This document shows, in pieces, positions 1 through 5,164 of a DNA stretch of 5,164 nt (position 1 is the stretch's first letter; each line of letters opens with the position of its first letter). Position numbers and translations under genes: made by a program. The notes under the pieces are model-generated. The model had not been told where the DNA came from. It made no database searches and was given only the letters and a program-made list of their open reading frames with translations. This DNA is from DATDCY01 sp031406795 [NCBI: Candidatus Rokuibacteriota bacterium] (GTDB lineage Bacteria; JAUVQV01): positions 1-5,164 of the forward strand of contig JANOHV010000256.1 of the NCBI GenBank assembly GCA_031406795.1, given 5' to 3'.

Positions 1-16
1 GTGGCCCGATCAGTAC

Positions 17-112
17 CGTTCGCCCTGAGCCCGTCGAAGGGCGCTTGTATGAAGACTCTTTCCCGTTCGTGGTTCGACCGTTCGTCAAGCTCACGGCTCA
101 CCACGAACGGGA
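17..112. repeat. Palindromic intergenic repeat cluster
   Basis: Two palindromic units lie side by side. The first has a 6-bp stem, CGCCCT at 21-26 pairing with AGGGCG at 38-43, around an 11-nt loop. The second has a perfect 12-bp stem, TCCCGTTCGTGG at 61-72 pairing with CCACGAACGGGA at 101-112. Inside it is a smaller inverted pair, CCGT at 78-81 and ACGG at 93-96. No reading frame here looks like a real gene. The word types (GTTCGCCCTGAGC, GTCGAAGGGC, GTTCGTGGTTCGAC, CTCACCACGAAC) resemble short palindromic repeats that I recall being scattered between genes in many proteobacterial genomes. That resemblance is from memory and was not searched. The unit may act as a transcript end or stability element for a gene lying upstream of the window. 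Confidence 0.65.
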
Positions 113-155
113 GAAGTTACCGCACTTCATTGAACGCTTACTGGGTTCGTCCATA

Positions 156-183
156 TTGACTTGCGATTTCCTGAGAGTAGCAT
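156..183 (+). promoter_or_regulatory. Candidate sigma-70 promoter of the TolC-family gene
   Basis: TTGACT at 156-161 matches the -35 consensus at five of six positions. A possible -10 box, TAGCAT at 178-183, matches four of six with a 16-bp spacer. The alternative CATAGT at 181-186 also matches four of six but with a 19-bp spacer. The stretch is less GC-rich than its surroundings and sits about 40 bases before the chosen start codon. Transcription would begin near 190, giving a short leader. This is motif matching only. Confidence 0.4.
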
Positions 184-212
184 AGTAACCTTTGCGAATG
201 CCTGCGAACCCC

Positions 213-218
213 GGAGGA
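213..218 (+). promoter_or_regulatory. Shine-Dalgarno site that decides the TolC-family start
   Basis: GGAGGA lies eight bases before the ATG at 227. It favours that start over the in-frame TTG at 161, which would add 22 residues in front of an otherwise standard signal peptide and has no comparable site. Confidence 0.8.
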
Positions 219-226
219 TCACACCC

Positions 227-1579
227 ATGAGGAAACACACCGGATCGTGGCGGATGGCGGCGGCGGTTGCGGCCATCGTCTGCGGCCTGGCGGCCGGGCA
301 GGTTCGGGCTCAGCCCCGGCCCCAGCCTTCGGTTGATCCCGCCCCGGTGCCCGATTCCGCGATGCCGGTCCGCTGGGGCCTCGGCGAGGTCGTCGTCACG
401 GCCCTCGCCAGCCACCCGCTGATCGGTCAGGCCGATGCCGGGGCGCGCGCCGCCGCCGCACGTCGCGAACAGGCGACCTCGGTCAGACTGCCCCAGGTGG
501 CCGCGACCGCTGCCTGGAACTGGGGGGAAGTGCGCTCGCCGACGAGCGGGGATCAACAGACCAGCAGTACGACGTCGGTCAGGGGCACCGTCTCCCAACT
601 GTTGGCCGACTTCGGCCGCACCGGCGCCTCGTTGGCCCGGGCGGGCGACCTGGCCGCCGCCGCGGCGCAGAGCGCCCGCTCGACGCGCGTGGAGGTCATC
701 TTCGCCGCGGAGGTCGCCTACTTCAATGTCCTGCGGGCCGTGAACCTGCAGGCTGTCCGCCGCGAGACCGTGCGCCAGCGCGAGGCGCTGCAGCGACAGG
801 CGCAAGCCTTTTTCGACGCCGGCCTCAAGGCGCGGATCGACGTCGTGCGGGCCGAGGCCAATTTATTCCAGGCTCGGGCCGACGCCGCCCGCAGCGAGCA
901 CGACGTGCGCACCGCGCGCCTGATCCTGCTCAACCGGATGGGGGTGGACGGGCCGGTTGATTTCGAGCTCGCCGGGGCTCCCGCCATGGTCGAGGCGGCC
1001 GGCACGCGCGAGGACTGGCTGCGCGAAGCCGACGAGCAGCATCCCGACCTCGGGGATTTGCGACTGCAGCTGGCGGCGGCCCGCAACAACCGCCTTTTCG
1101 TTCGCCGCGGCGACAACCCCTCGATCACGGCGGGCGGGAGCCTCGGTTGGTCGGGCACCGACGAACTGCCTGCAGACCGGGCGTGGTCGGTCGGCGCGCA
1201 GCTGAGCGTGCCGGTGTTCAACGGCCGCCTCACCCGCCAGCAGACCGCCGAGGCGGAGGCGCAGATCATCGCCGCCGAGTTCGCGCTCGGGGATCGACGC
1301 CGGCAGATCCGTCTCGAGATCGAGCAGGCGGAGCAGGCGATGCAGGACGCCGCCGAGCAGCTTGCCGCGAGCGACAAGGCGCGCGAGGCCTTCGCGGAGA
1401 ACCTGCGGCTGGCTACCGGGCGCTACGAGGCCGGCGCGGCCGACATCATCGAGATGATCGACGCGCAGGTCCAGATGACGACGGCCGAAACCAATCTGGT
1501 GCAGGCGCGTTTCGACCAGGGGACGGCGCTCGCGACACTCTACCGCGCCCTTGGCCGCCTCCCTCAGTCAAACCGCTGA
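227..1579 (+). CDS. TolC-family outer-membrane channel protein
   Basis: The 450-residue product is predicted to be an outer-membrane efflux or type I secretion channel. As a trimer it would span the outer membrane and periplasm and dock onto an inner-membrane pump through an adaptor. Residues 2-9 are basic, residues 11-24 are hydrophobic, and a signal peptidase I site follows V-R-A at 26-28. The rest shows the two tandem OEP-type halves, roughly 50-240 and 260-447. Each half has long alanine-, glutamate- and arginine-rich helices expected to form the periplasmic coiled coil. Short strand-like segments resemble membrane strands, TVSQLLADFGRT near 121-132 and SVGAQLSVPVFNGR near 331-344, and the late YEAGAADIIEMIDAQ at 420-434 is typical of the second half. 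Length is normal for the family. The start is set by the GGAGGA site. No adaptor or pump gene is visible downstream, so the substrate cannot be assigned. The last four codons and the stop lie in a repeat element (1566-1695). Confidence 0.9.
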   Translation: MRKHTGSWRMAAAVAAIVCGLAAGQVRAQPRPQPSVDPAPVPDSAMPVRWGLGEVVVTALASHPLIGQADAGARAAAARREQATSVRLPQVAATAAWNWGEVRSPTSGDQQTSSTTSVRGTVSQLLADFGRTGASLARAGDLAAAAAQSARSTRVEVIFAAEVAYFNVLRAVNLQAVRRETVRQREALQRQAQAFFDAGLKARIDVVRAEANLFQARADAARSEHDVRTARLILLNRMGVDGPVDFELAGAPAMVEAAGTREDWLREADEQHPDLGDLRLQLAAARNNRLFVRRGDNPSITAGGSLGWSGTDELPADRAWSVGAQLSVPVFNGRLTRQQTAEAEAQIIAAEFALGDRRRQIRLEIEQAEQAMQDAAEQLAASDKAREAFAENLRLATGRYEAGAADIIEMIDAQVQMTTAETNLVQARFDQGTALATLYRALGRLPQSNR

Positions 1580-1695
1580 AAAGGGCCCATCTGCGGCGTT
1601 GGGCTTCGCCCCTCGTCGCTGCGGCGTACTGTTCGTACGCCTCACTCCTCGGGACTCGCCCGCCTTGCACCTGGACCCTTTTGAGCGGTTTGACT
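1566..1695. repeat. Structured repeat of about 130 bp with 24-bp inverted ends
   Basis: The left end (1566-1589) and right end (1672-1695) are reverse complements at 22 of 24 positions. The interior has further symmetry: GGGC at 1601-1604 pairs with GCCC at 1608-1611 around TTC, and GGCGTAC at 1623-1629 pairs with GTACGCC at 1635-1641 around a 5-nt loop. No open frame suggests a transposase, so this looks like a small non-coding repeat of the kind scattered between genes. It resembles sequences I recall from Geobacter-type genomes, which is unverified. It lies between two convergent genes, where a long hairpin could end transcription from either side, but no T-run typical of an intrinsic terminator follows the long stem. 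The left arm overlaps the last bases of the TolC-family gene, including its TGA at 1577-1579. Confidence 0.75.
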
Positions 1696-1731
1696 CAGTC
1701 ACCGTTCACTGAGAAGGGCCCATCTGCGGCG
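1694..1731. repeat. Truncated tandem copy of the repeat's left end
   Basis: CTCAGTCA at 1694-1701 repeats 1563-1570, and the 18 bases at 1714-1731 are identical to 1581-1598. A diverged stretch between them is two bases longer in this copy. Similarity stops at 1731, four bases before the stop codon of the convergent cyclase gene. Inside this copy, CTCAGT at 1694-1699 and ACTGAG at 1708-1713 form a 6-bp hairpin with an 8-nt loop that is not present in the first copy. Confidence 0.7.
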
Positions 1732-1735
1732 CGGG

Positions 1736-2773
1736 TCAGCAGTTGGCGGCGACGACGTTGCGGCCGGCGCCCTTGGCGACGTAGAGCTGGCGGTCCGCGG
1801 ACCGGATCAGTGCTTCGAGTCCAGGCTCGACCCCCGCGGAAAATTGCGTGCAGGCCGCCCCGATGCTCACCGTCGCCGGTATCCGCCCCCGCGTACCCAG
1901 CTCGACCGCCCCGCGCACCTTCTCGCCGAGCGCCGCCACCGCCGTCGCGTCGGTCTGCGGCAGGAAGACGAGGAATTCCTCGCCGCCGTAGCGCCCGACG
2001 ACATCACTCTTGCGCACGGAGCCGGATATCAGCTGTGCCACGTTGGCGAGAACCACGTCCCCGGCCGGGTGGCCGTGAGTGTCGTTGATCAGTTTGAAGT
2101 TGTCGATGTCGATCATCAGCGCCCCCGCGGTGAAGTCGTTGCGCCGGGAGAGGTACGCGAGCAACTTCATCTGGCTGAGCAGGCCGCGGCGGTTGAGCAC
2201 CCGCGTGAGCAGGTCGACGGAAGCCTCGTGCGAGAGTTCGCGCATCTGGGTCCAGAGACGCAGCACCACATCCCCGAGCAGCCGCAACTCGGGACGCCCG
2301 GCGTCCCAGCGCTCCAGCGCGTTGAGGAACTTGCGCAGGTGGCTTTCGTAGTCGAGCGCGGGGCTGCGGCCGCTCTCGCGCAGGAGGTGGTAGAAGTGCC
2401 AGAGCCGTTCAAGCGCGGGGTGCAGCAGGTAGAACTCAAGACGGAAGGCGGAGAGGAACTGCGCGGGAACCTCCGCGAGCGTCAGATCGGCGGCGCTGGC
2501 GTTTCGCACCTGTTCGTGTTGCGCGGCAAGCTCCCGGAGCGTCCGCTCCGGGTTCTGGAAGAGGTTCGGGATCTCGCGGTCGAACATCAGGCCGAGCAGG
2601 TCCGTCCAGGCGGCGACGTGAGTCTCCTCCTCCGCCGACATCTCCCGCCAGAACTCCCCCAGCTCGCAGTCCGCGGCGTTGGCGGCGAAGTTTCGATAGA
2701 CCGTCACCGCGAGCCGGTCCATCGCGAGGCAGCGCTCGACGATCGCGACCAGCGTTTCCCGGCTCTCGGTCAT
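1736..2773 (-). CDS. Diguanylate cyclase with N-terminal ferritin-like domain
   Basis: The 345-residue product is predicted to make c-di-GMP from two GTP. The C-terminal GGDEF domain (about 185-345) is complete. It begins with DLLTRVLNRRG at 187-197, followed by the metal-binding MIDIDNFKLIND at 220-231 (D222) and HGHPAGD at 233-239. The active-site loop is GGEEF at 263-267, an accepted active variant, and YVAKGAGRN lies at 331-339. An inhibitory product-binding site, RKSD at 254-257, sits five residues before GGEEF, so feedback inhibition is likely. Residues 1-155 look all-helical with no membrane segment, so the enzyme is probably cytoplasmic. This part resembles a ferritin/rubrerythrin-like bundle: DRLAVTVYRNFA at 19-30, an ExxH at E49-H52, E113 in a third helix, and DYESHL at 141-146 in a fourth. 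The ligand set is imperfect, with D19 instead of Glu and no exact second ExxH, so metal binding is inferred. GAGGAGA (2781-2787) precedes the ATG by seven bases. Confidence 0.9.
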   Translation of the reverse strand: MTESRETLVAIVERCLAMDRLAVTVYRNFAANAADCELGEFWREMSAEEETHVAAWTDLLGLMFDREIPNLFQNPERTLRELAAQHEQVRNASAADLTLAEVPAQFLSAFRLEFYLLHPALERLWHFYHLLRESGRSPALDYESHLRKFLNALERWDAGRPELRLLGDVVLRLWTQMRELSHEASVDLLTRVLNRRGLLSQMKLLAYLSRRNDFTAGALMIDIDNFKLINDTHGHPAGDVVLANVAQLISGSVRKSDVVGRYGGEEFLVFLPQTDATAVAALGEKVRGAVELGTRGRIPATVSIGAACTQFSAGVEPGLEALIRSADRQLYVAKGAGRNVVAANC

Positions 2774-2780
2774 GGGCGAT

Positions 2781-2787
2781 TCTCCTC
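2781..2787 (-). promoter_or_regulatory. Shine-Dalgarno site of the diguanylate cyclase gene
   Basis: Read on the minus strand this is GAGGAGA, whose AGGAG core (2782-2786) ends eight bases before the ATG at 2773-2771. Sequence match and spacing are near ideal, which fixes the start. Confidence 0.8.
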
Positions 2788-2814
2788 GCGCCCGAAGGGG
2801 CGGCGGCGGATATC

Positions 2815-2843
2815 TAAGTACGACAGCGGTGCTCCAGAGTCAA
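2815..2843 (-). promoter_or_regulatory. Weak candidate promoter of the diguanylate cyclase gene
   Basis: On the minus strand TTGACT (2843-2838) matches the -35 consensus at five of six positions. Seventeen bases on comes TACTTA (2820-2815), which is a poor -10 box. The location, within 50 bases of the ribosome site and in a locally AT-richer stretch, is suitable. The poor -10 match means the real promoter may use another sigma factor or lie elsewhere between 2774 and 2900. Confidence 0.2.
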
Positions 2844-2904
2844 GAGGAAACGGCAAATTTACGGGCAACTTCGGCGGTGTTGAGCTTACGACCCGCGGCC
2901 GATC

Positions 2905-2934
2905 TTGACAGGTCGCGAGGGGCGGCACTATCGT
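2905..2934 (+). promoter_or_regulatory. Candidate sigma-70 promoter of metX-metW
   Basis: A perfect TTGACA at 2905-2910 is followed after 18 bases by TATCGT at 2929-2934, which matches the -10 consensus at four of six positions. Transcription would begin near 2941, giving a leader of about 85 bases before the metX ATG. This is the best promoter-like motif in the divergent region between the cyclase and metX. Confidence 0.5.
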
Positions 2935-2940
2935 ACGCGA

Positions 2941-2994
2941 GCGGGCTGTTGCGGATTTCGTTGCCCGCCGCGCCCGCCGACCCGCGCGGGCGCG
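2941..2994 (+). promoter_or_regulatory. GC-rich leader hairpins upstream of metX
   Basis: Two possible hairpins lie in the predicted metX leader. GCGGGC at 2941-2946 pairs with GCCCGC at 2963-2968. Immediately after, a perfect 9-bp stem pairs 2969-2977 with 2986-2994 around an 8-nt loop. The second stem ends 31 bases before the ATG. In a GC-rich genome such stems can arise by chance. I do not see the conserved core of a known SAM riboswitch here, and no T-run follows, so a classic attenuator is not supported. A role in metX expression is inference. Confidence 0.35.
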
Positions 2995-3025
2995 ACGGAC
3001 TCGGTGACGGGGGGATGGCGGCCAG

Positions 3026-4207
3026 ATGGAACGCGCTGATCGGCAGCCGGAGTCCCTCGCGCCGTATTATCCGCCGGACTCCGTCGGGCTGGTCGCGCCC
3101 CGCTCGCTGACGCTCGGGCGGGAGCGTCCGCTGCGCCTGGAGTCGGGCGCGGTGCTGTCGCCGGTGACGGTCGCCTTCGAAACCTACGGCGAACTGAACG
3201 CGGCGCGCGACAATGCGATCCTGATCTGTCACGCCTTGTCGGGCAGCGCCCACGCCGCCGGGTACCACGGCACCGGCGCGCACGAGAAGCCCGGCTGGTG
3301 GGAGCTGATGATCGGTCCGGGCAAGGCGATCGACACCACGCGCTGGTTCGTCATCTCGAGCAACTTCCTCGGCAGCTGCTACGGGACGACGGGGCCGACA
3401 AGCATCGATCCGGCGACGGGGCGCCCCTGGGGCATTCGTTTCCCCATCTTCACGATCCGCGACATGGTGGAGCTGCAGCGCCTGCTCCTCGACGAGCTGG
3501 GAATCGGACGGCTGCTCGCCGTGATCGGCGGCTCGATGGGCGGGATGCAGGCGCTCCAGTGGGGGATCAGCTACCCCGAGCGCGTCGCCGGCGTCATCCC
3601 CGTCGCGACCGCGGCCGGCATGTCGGCGCAGGGGATCGCCTTCAACGAGGTCGGGCGCCGCGCAATCATCGGCGACCCGCTCTGGCGCGGCGGCGACTAC
3701 GCGGAGGGCGAGCCGCCGGCGCACGGCCTGTCGCTGGCGCGGATGATCGGCCACATCACCTACCTCTCCGAGGAGGCGATGCACCGCAAGTTCGGCCGCC
3801 GCCGTCTTGCGGAGGGAGCGGGGGCCTCGTTCGGGCGGGAGTTCGAAGTCGAGGACTACCTGCGGGCGCAGGGCGACAAGTTCGTGCGGCGCTTCGATGC
3901 CAACACCTATCTCTACCTGACGCGCGCGATGGACTCCTTCGACCTGGTCGCCGACCACGGCTCGCTGCAGAATGCGTTCGCGACCTGCAGCGCGTCCTTT
4001 CTCGTGGTGTCGTTCCGCAGCGACTGGCTCTTCCCGCCGGTGCAGTCGCAGGCGATCGTGCAGGCGCTCAAGCGCAGCGGTCACGACGTGGCGTACGCCA
4101 ACCTCGAGTGCGACCAGGGGCACGACGCGTTCCTGCTGCCCGGCAACCGCCTCGGCGACCTGCTCTCCGGGTTCCTGACCCGTCTGCACCAGCGGGGCCG
4201 CTCGTGA
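3026..4207 (+). CDS. metX: Homoserine O-acyltransferase MetX
   Basis: The 393-residue product transfers an acyl group from acyl-CoA to the hydroxyl of L-homoserine, the committed step of methionine synthesis, in the cytoplasm. It is a full-length alpha/beta-hydrolase-fold enzyme. ICHALSGSAHAAGYH at 67-81 is the family's oxyanion-region signature, SSNFLGSCYGTTGP at 111-124 is typical, and the nucleophile elbow GGSMGGMQALQW at 168-179 carries S170. The triad is completed by D333 in FRSDWLFPP and H366 in QGHDAF. Family members annotated as acetyltransferases may use succinyl-CoA in some proteobacteria, and I cannot settle the donor from the sequence. The ATG at 3026 is the first start after an in-frame stop at 3005-3007. 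Its ribosome site is only a G-run (3009-3015) ten bases upstream. It is the first gene of a pair with metW. Confidence 0.95.
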   Translation: MERADRQPESLAPYYPPDSVGLVAPRSLTLGRERPLRLESGAVLSPVTVAFETYGELNAARDNAILICHALSGSAHAAGYHGTGAHEKPGWWELMIGPGKAIDTTRWFVISSNFLGSCYGTTGPTSIDPATGRPWGIRFPIFTIRDMVELQRLLLDELGIGRLLAVIGGSMGGMQALQWGISYPERVAGVIPVATAAGMSAQGIAFNEVGRRAIIGDPLWRGGDYAEGEPPAHGLSLARMIGHITYLSEEAMHRKFGRRRLAEGAGASFGREFEVEDYLRAQGDKFVRRFDANTYLYLTRAMDSFDLVADHGSLQNAFATCSASFLVVSFRSDWLFPPVQSQAIVQALKRSGHDVAYANLECDQGHDAFLLPGNRLGDLLSGFLTRLHQRGRS

Positions 4208-4854
4208 ACGACCAGGCCGCCGCGGCGCGCCCCGTCGACTGGGAGCTCACGCACGGGCGCGATCGCGCGCTGGACGACGAAATCGTCTCGCTCGTGTGCC
4301 CCGGCGAACGCGTGCTCGACCTCGGGTGCGGGCGCGGCGATCTGTTGCTGCGCCTGCGCATGGAGAAGGGGATCGACGAGCGGGGGATCGAGCGCGACGG
4401 GTGCGCGGTCGCCGAGGCGATCGCGCGCGGCCTCGCGGTGGTCGAGGGGGAACTCGGCGAGTGGGTCGAGGACATGCCGGCGGGCTCCTACGACCTGGTG
4501 GTCCTCAACCAGGTGCTGCCGCTGATGGCGGACCCGGTCGCGGTCATCGAGGGGGCGCTGCGTGTCGGCAGGCGCGTCGCGGTGAGTTACCCGAACTTCG
4601 CGCACTGGCGCATCCGGCTGACCCTCGCGCTGGGCGGCCGGCTGCCGGTGAACCCGGCGCTCCCCTACCAGTGGTACGACACGCCGAACATCAGGCTGGT
4701 GACGGTGGCTGATTTCCGGCGGCTGTGCTGCGAGCGCGGCTGGCGCGTGACGCGGGAGTCGTTCGTGTCGCAACGCGGAGCCGACCGCGCGGCGCCGGTG
4801 AGGACGTTCCCGAATCTGCGAGCCTCGCTGGCGCTCGCGGTACTGGAAAAATAG
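4204..4854 (+). CDS. metW: Methionine biosynthesis protein MetW
   Basis: The 216-residue product is a class I methyltransferase-fold protein found next to MetX in many proteobacteria, where it is thought to support or control homoserine acylation. No methyl acceptor is established to my knowledge. RVLDLGCGRGDLL at 36-48 is the SAM-binding glycine loop, YDLVVLNQVL at 96-105 is the later fold strand, and YPNFAHW at 129-135 and LPYQWYDTPNIR at 153-164 are MetW hallmarks. The GTG start at 4204-4206 overlaps the metX TGA at 4205-4207 in a GTGA junction. There is only a weak G-run (4193-4196) as ribosome site, so translation is probably coupled to metX, keeping the two products in fixed proportion. 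Length is normal (about 200). The frame stays open far upstream inside metX on the same strand, but the family homology begins near this GTG. Confidence 0.92.
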   Translation: MNDQAAAARPVDWELTHGRDRALDDEIVSLVCPGERVLDLGCGRGDLLLRLRMEKGIDERGIERDGCAVAEAIARGLAVVEGELGEWVEDMPAGSYDLVVLNQVLPLMADPVAVIEGALRVGRRVAVSYPNFAHWRIRLTLALGGRLPVNPALPYQWYDTPNIRLVTVADFRRLCCERGWRVTRESFVSQRGADRAAPVRTFPNLRASLALAVLEK

Positions 4855-4883
4855 ATCGAAACGGACGCGGTGTCTGCTCGTAG

Positions 4884-4904
4884 GGGAGGGGTTGATCCCC
4901 TCCC
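4884..4904. terminator. GC-rich hairpin between the convergent metW and GNAT genes
   Basis: GGGAGGGG at 4884-4891 pairs perfectly with CCCCTCCC at 4897-4904 around TTGAT. It lies 29 bases after the metW stop and 21 bases beyond the stop of the convergent acetyltransferase gene, so it could end both transcripts. No T-run follows on either strand, so it is not a textbook intrinsic terminator. Confidence 0.5.
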
Positions 4905-4925
4905 GCCTGACCTGATGTGAACCGG

Positions 4926-5164
4926 CTAGGCCTGCCCGTACTTCTGCGAAAGGCTCAGCTGCATTCCCGGCGCATTCTCCGGGCGCGCGGCGAACCCGTG
5001 CTTCGCGAAGAAGGCTTCCGTCCCCGGCGCCGCCATCAGGCCGATGAACGCCCCCGGCTCGACCATCGTCTCCAGCTGCCCGAGAACGATTCCCATGATC
5101 TTCGAGCCGATCCCCTTGCGCTGATAGTTAGGCGCGACGAGCACGTCCTGAATATAGAAGGTCA
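4926..5164 (-). CDS. GNAT-family N-acetyltransferase, C-terminal part
   Basis: This is the last 78 residues of a protein whose start lies beyond the right edge of the window. GNAT enzymes move an acetyl group from acetyl-CoA to an amine on a small molecule or protein. The fragment reads YIQDVLVAPNYQRKGIGSKI, in which QRKGIG is the acetyl-CoA pyrophosphate-binding motif A (Q/RxxGxG/A) after the usual beta-4 strand. Further on come IGLMAAPGTEAFFAKHGF and a C-terminal strand, typical of the family's second half. The GTG codon at 5144-5142 is an internal valine of the beta strand, not a start, because the frame continues open to the window edge with family-like sequence. The substrate cannot be told from this part. 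The gene converges on metW, with 71 bases between the stops, and is read separately from it. Confidence 0.88.
   Translation of the reverse strand, partial: TFYIQDVLVAPNYQRKGIGSKIMGIVLGQLETMVEPGAFIGLMAAPGTEAFFAKHGFAARPENAPGMQLSLSQKYGQA

Noticed and set aside
161-226. In-frame TTG start extending the TolC-family protein by 22 residues
   Set aside because: It has no good ribosome site, overlaps the candidate promoter, and would put a non-signal sequence ahead of a standard signal peptide that begins at the ATG at 227 with GGAGGA upstream.
98-805. Minus-strand frame opposite the tolC 5' part, and the nearby frame at 718-1377
   Set aside because: Both lie inside the TolC-family gene on the other strand, have low-complexity Arg/Ala/Ser-rich translations and no recognisable motifs.
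1580-1735. Insertion sequence or CRISPR array between the convergent genes
   Set aside because: There is no transposase frame in about 150 bp, and only one and a fraction copies of the repeat, with no regular spacers.
1844-2908. Plus-strand open frame of 354 codons opposite the diguanylate cyclase
   Set aside because: The opposite strand encodes a full GGDEF protein with all motifs. This frame shows no family features.
2774-3025. SAM riboswitch or T-box ahead of metX
   Set aside because: I could not find the conserved cores of these RNA families, only GC-rich stems.
3015-3110. Small out-of-frame ATG frame (31 codons) overlapping the metX start
   Set aside because: It has no ribosome site at usable spacing, an Arg-rich shadow composition, and would compete with the well-supported metX ATG at 3026.
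2840-4189. Long minus-strand open frame of 449 codons opposite metX
   Set aside because: It is antisense to a clearly conserved metX. Its translation is rich in Arg, Ala, His and Val without domain motifs, as expected of a GC-rich shadow frame.
3298-4203. N-terminal extension of MetW reading in frame through metX
   Set aside because: The frame is open upstream, but the translation there is a shadow of metX. MetW homology starts near the GTG at 4204, and the family length is about 200 residues.
4926-5144. GNAT gene starting at the GTG at 5144
   Set aside because: That codon is an internal valine in the beta-4 strand (IQDVLVAP). The frame runs on to the window edge, so the gene is cut by the window and is not short.

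Overview
This is a GC-rich (roughly two-thirds G+C by eye) chromosomal window with compact bacterial gene organisation. It suggests a Gram-negative proteobacterium: there is an outer-membrane TolC-family channel with a signal peptide, a diguanylate cyclase, and the adjacent metX-metW pair typical of proteobacterial methionine synthesis. The ferritin-like/GGDEF fusion and the style of the dispersed intergenic repeats remind me of high-GC Desulfuromonadales/Geobacter-type bacteria. That placement is a recollection-based inference, not something the sequence proves.

Layout. Positions 1-226 hold a palindromic intergenic repeat cluster, then a plausible promoter and a strong ribosome binding site for a TolC-family outer-membrane protein (227-1579, +). 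This gene converges on a diguanylate cyclase (1736-2773, -). Between the two stop codons lies a structured repeat of about 130 bp with 24-bp inverted ends, followed by a truncated tandem copy of its left end. The repeat overlaps the tolC stop codon and supplies the last codons of the gene. Positions 2774-3025 form a divergent regulatory region serving the cyclase (-) and metX (+), with a perfect TTGACA box and a GC-rich hairpin in the metX leader. metX (3026-4207, +) and metW (4204-4854, +) overlap by four bases and form a translationally coupled pair. A GC-rich hairpin follows metW, and the window ends in the 3' part of a GNAT acetyltransferase gene on the minus strand (4926 to beyond 5164).

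How the genes work together. MetX acylates homoserine in the committed step to methionine, and MetW is a methyltransferase-fold partner or regulator of that step, so these two are a functional unit. The TolC-like protein, the c-di-GMP synthase and the acetyltransferase are each monocistronic as seen here, and nothing shows that they share a pathway. I found no mobile element with a transposase, no CRISPR array, no RNA gene and no defence system. The least routine items are the ferritin-like sensor domain on the cyclase and the structured repeat that provides the tolC stop codon.
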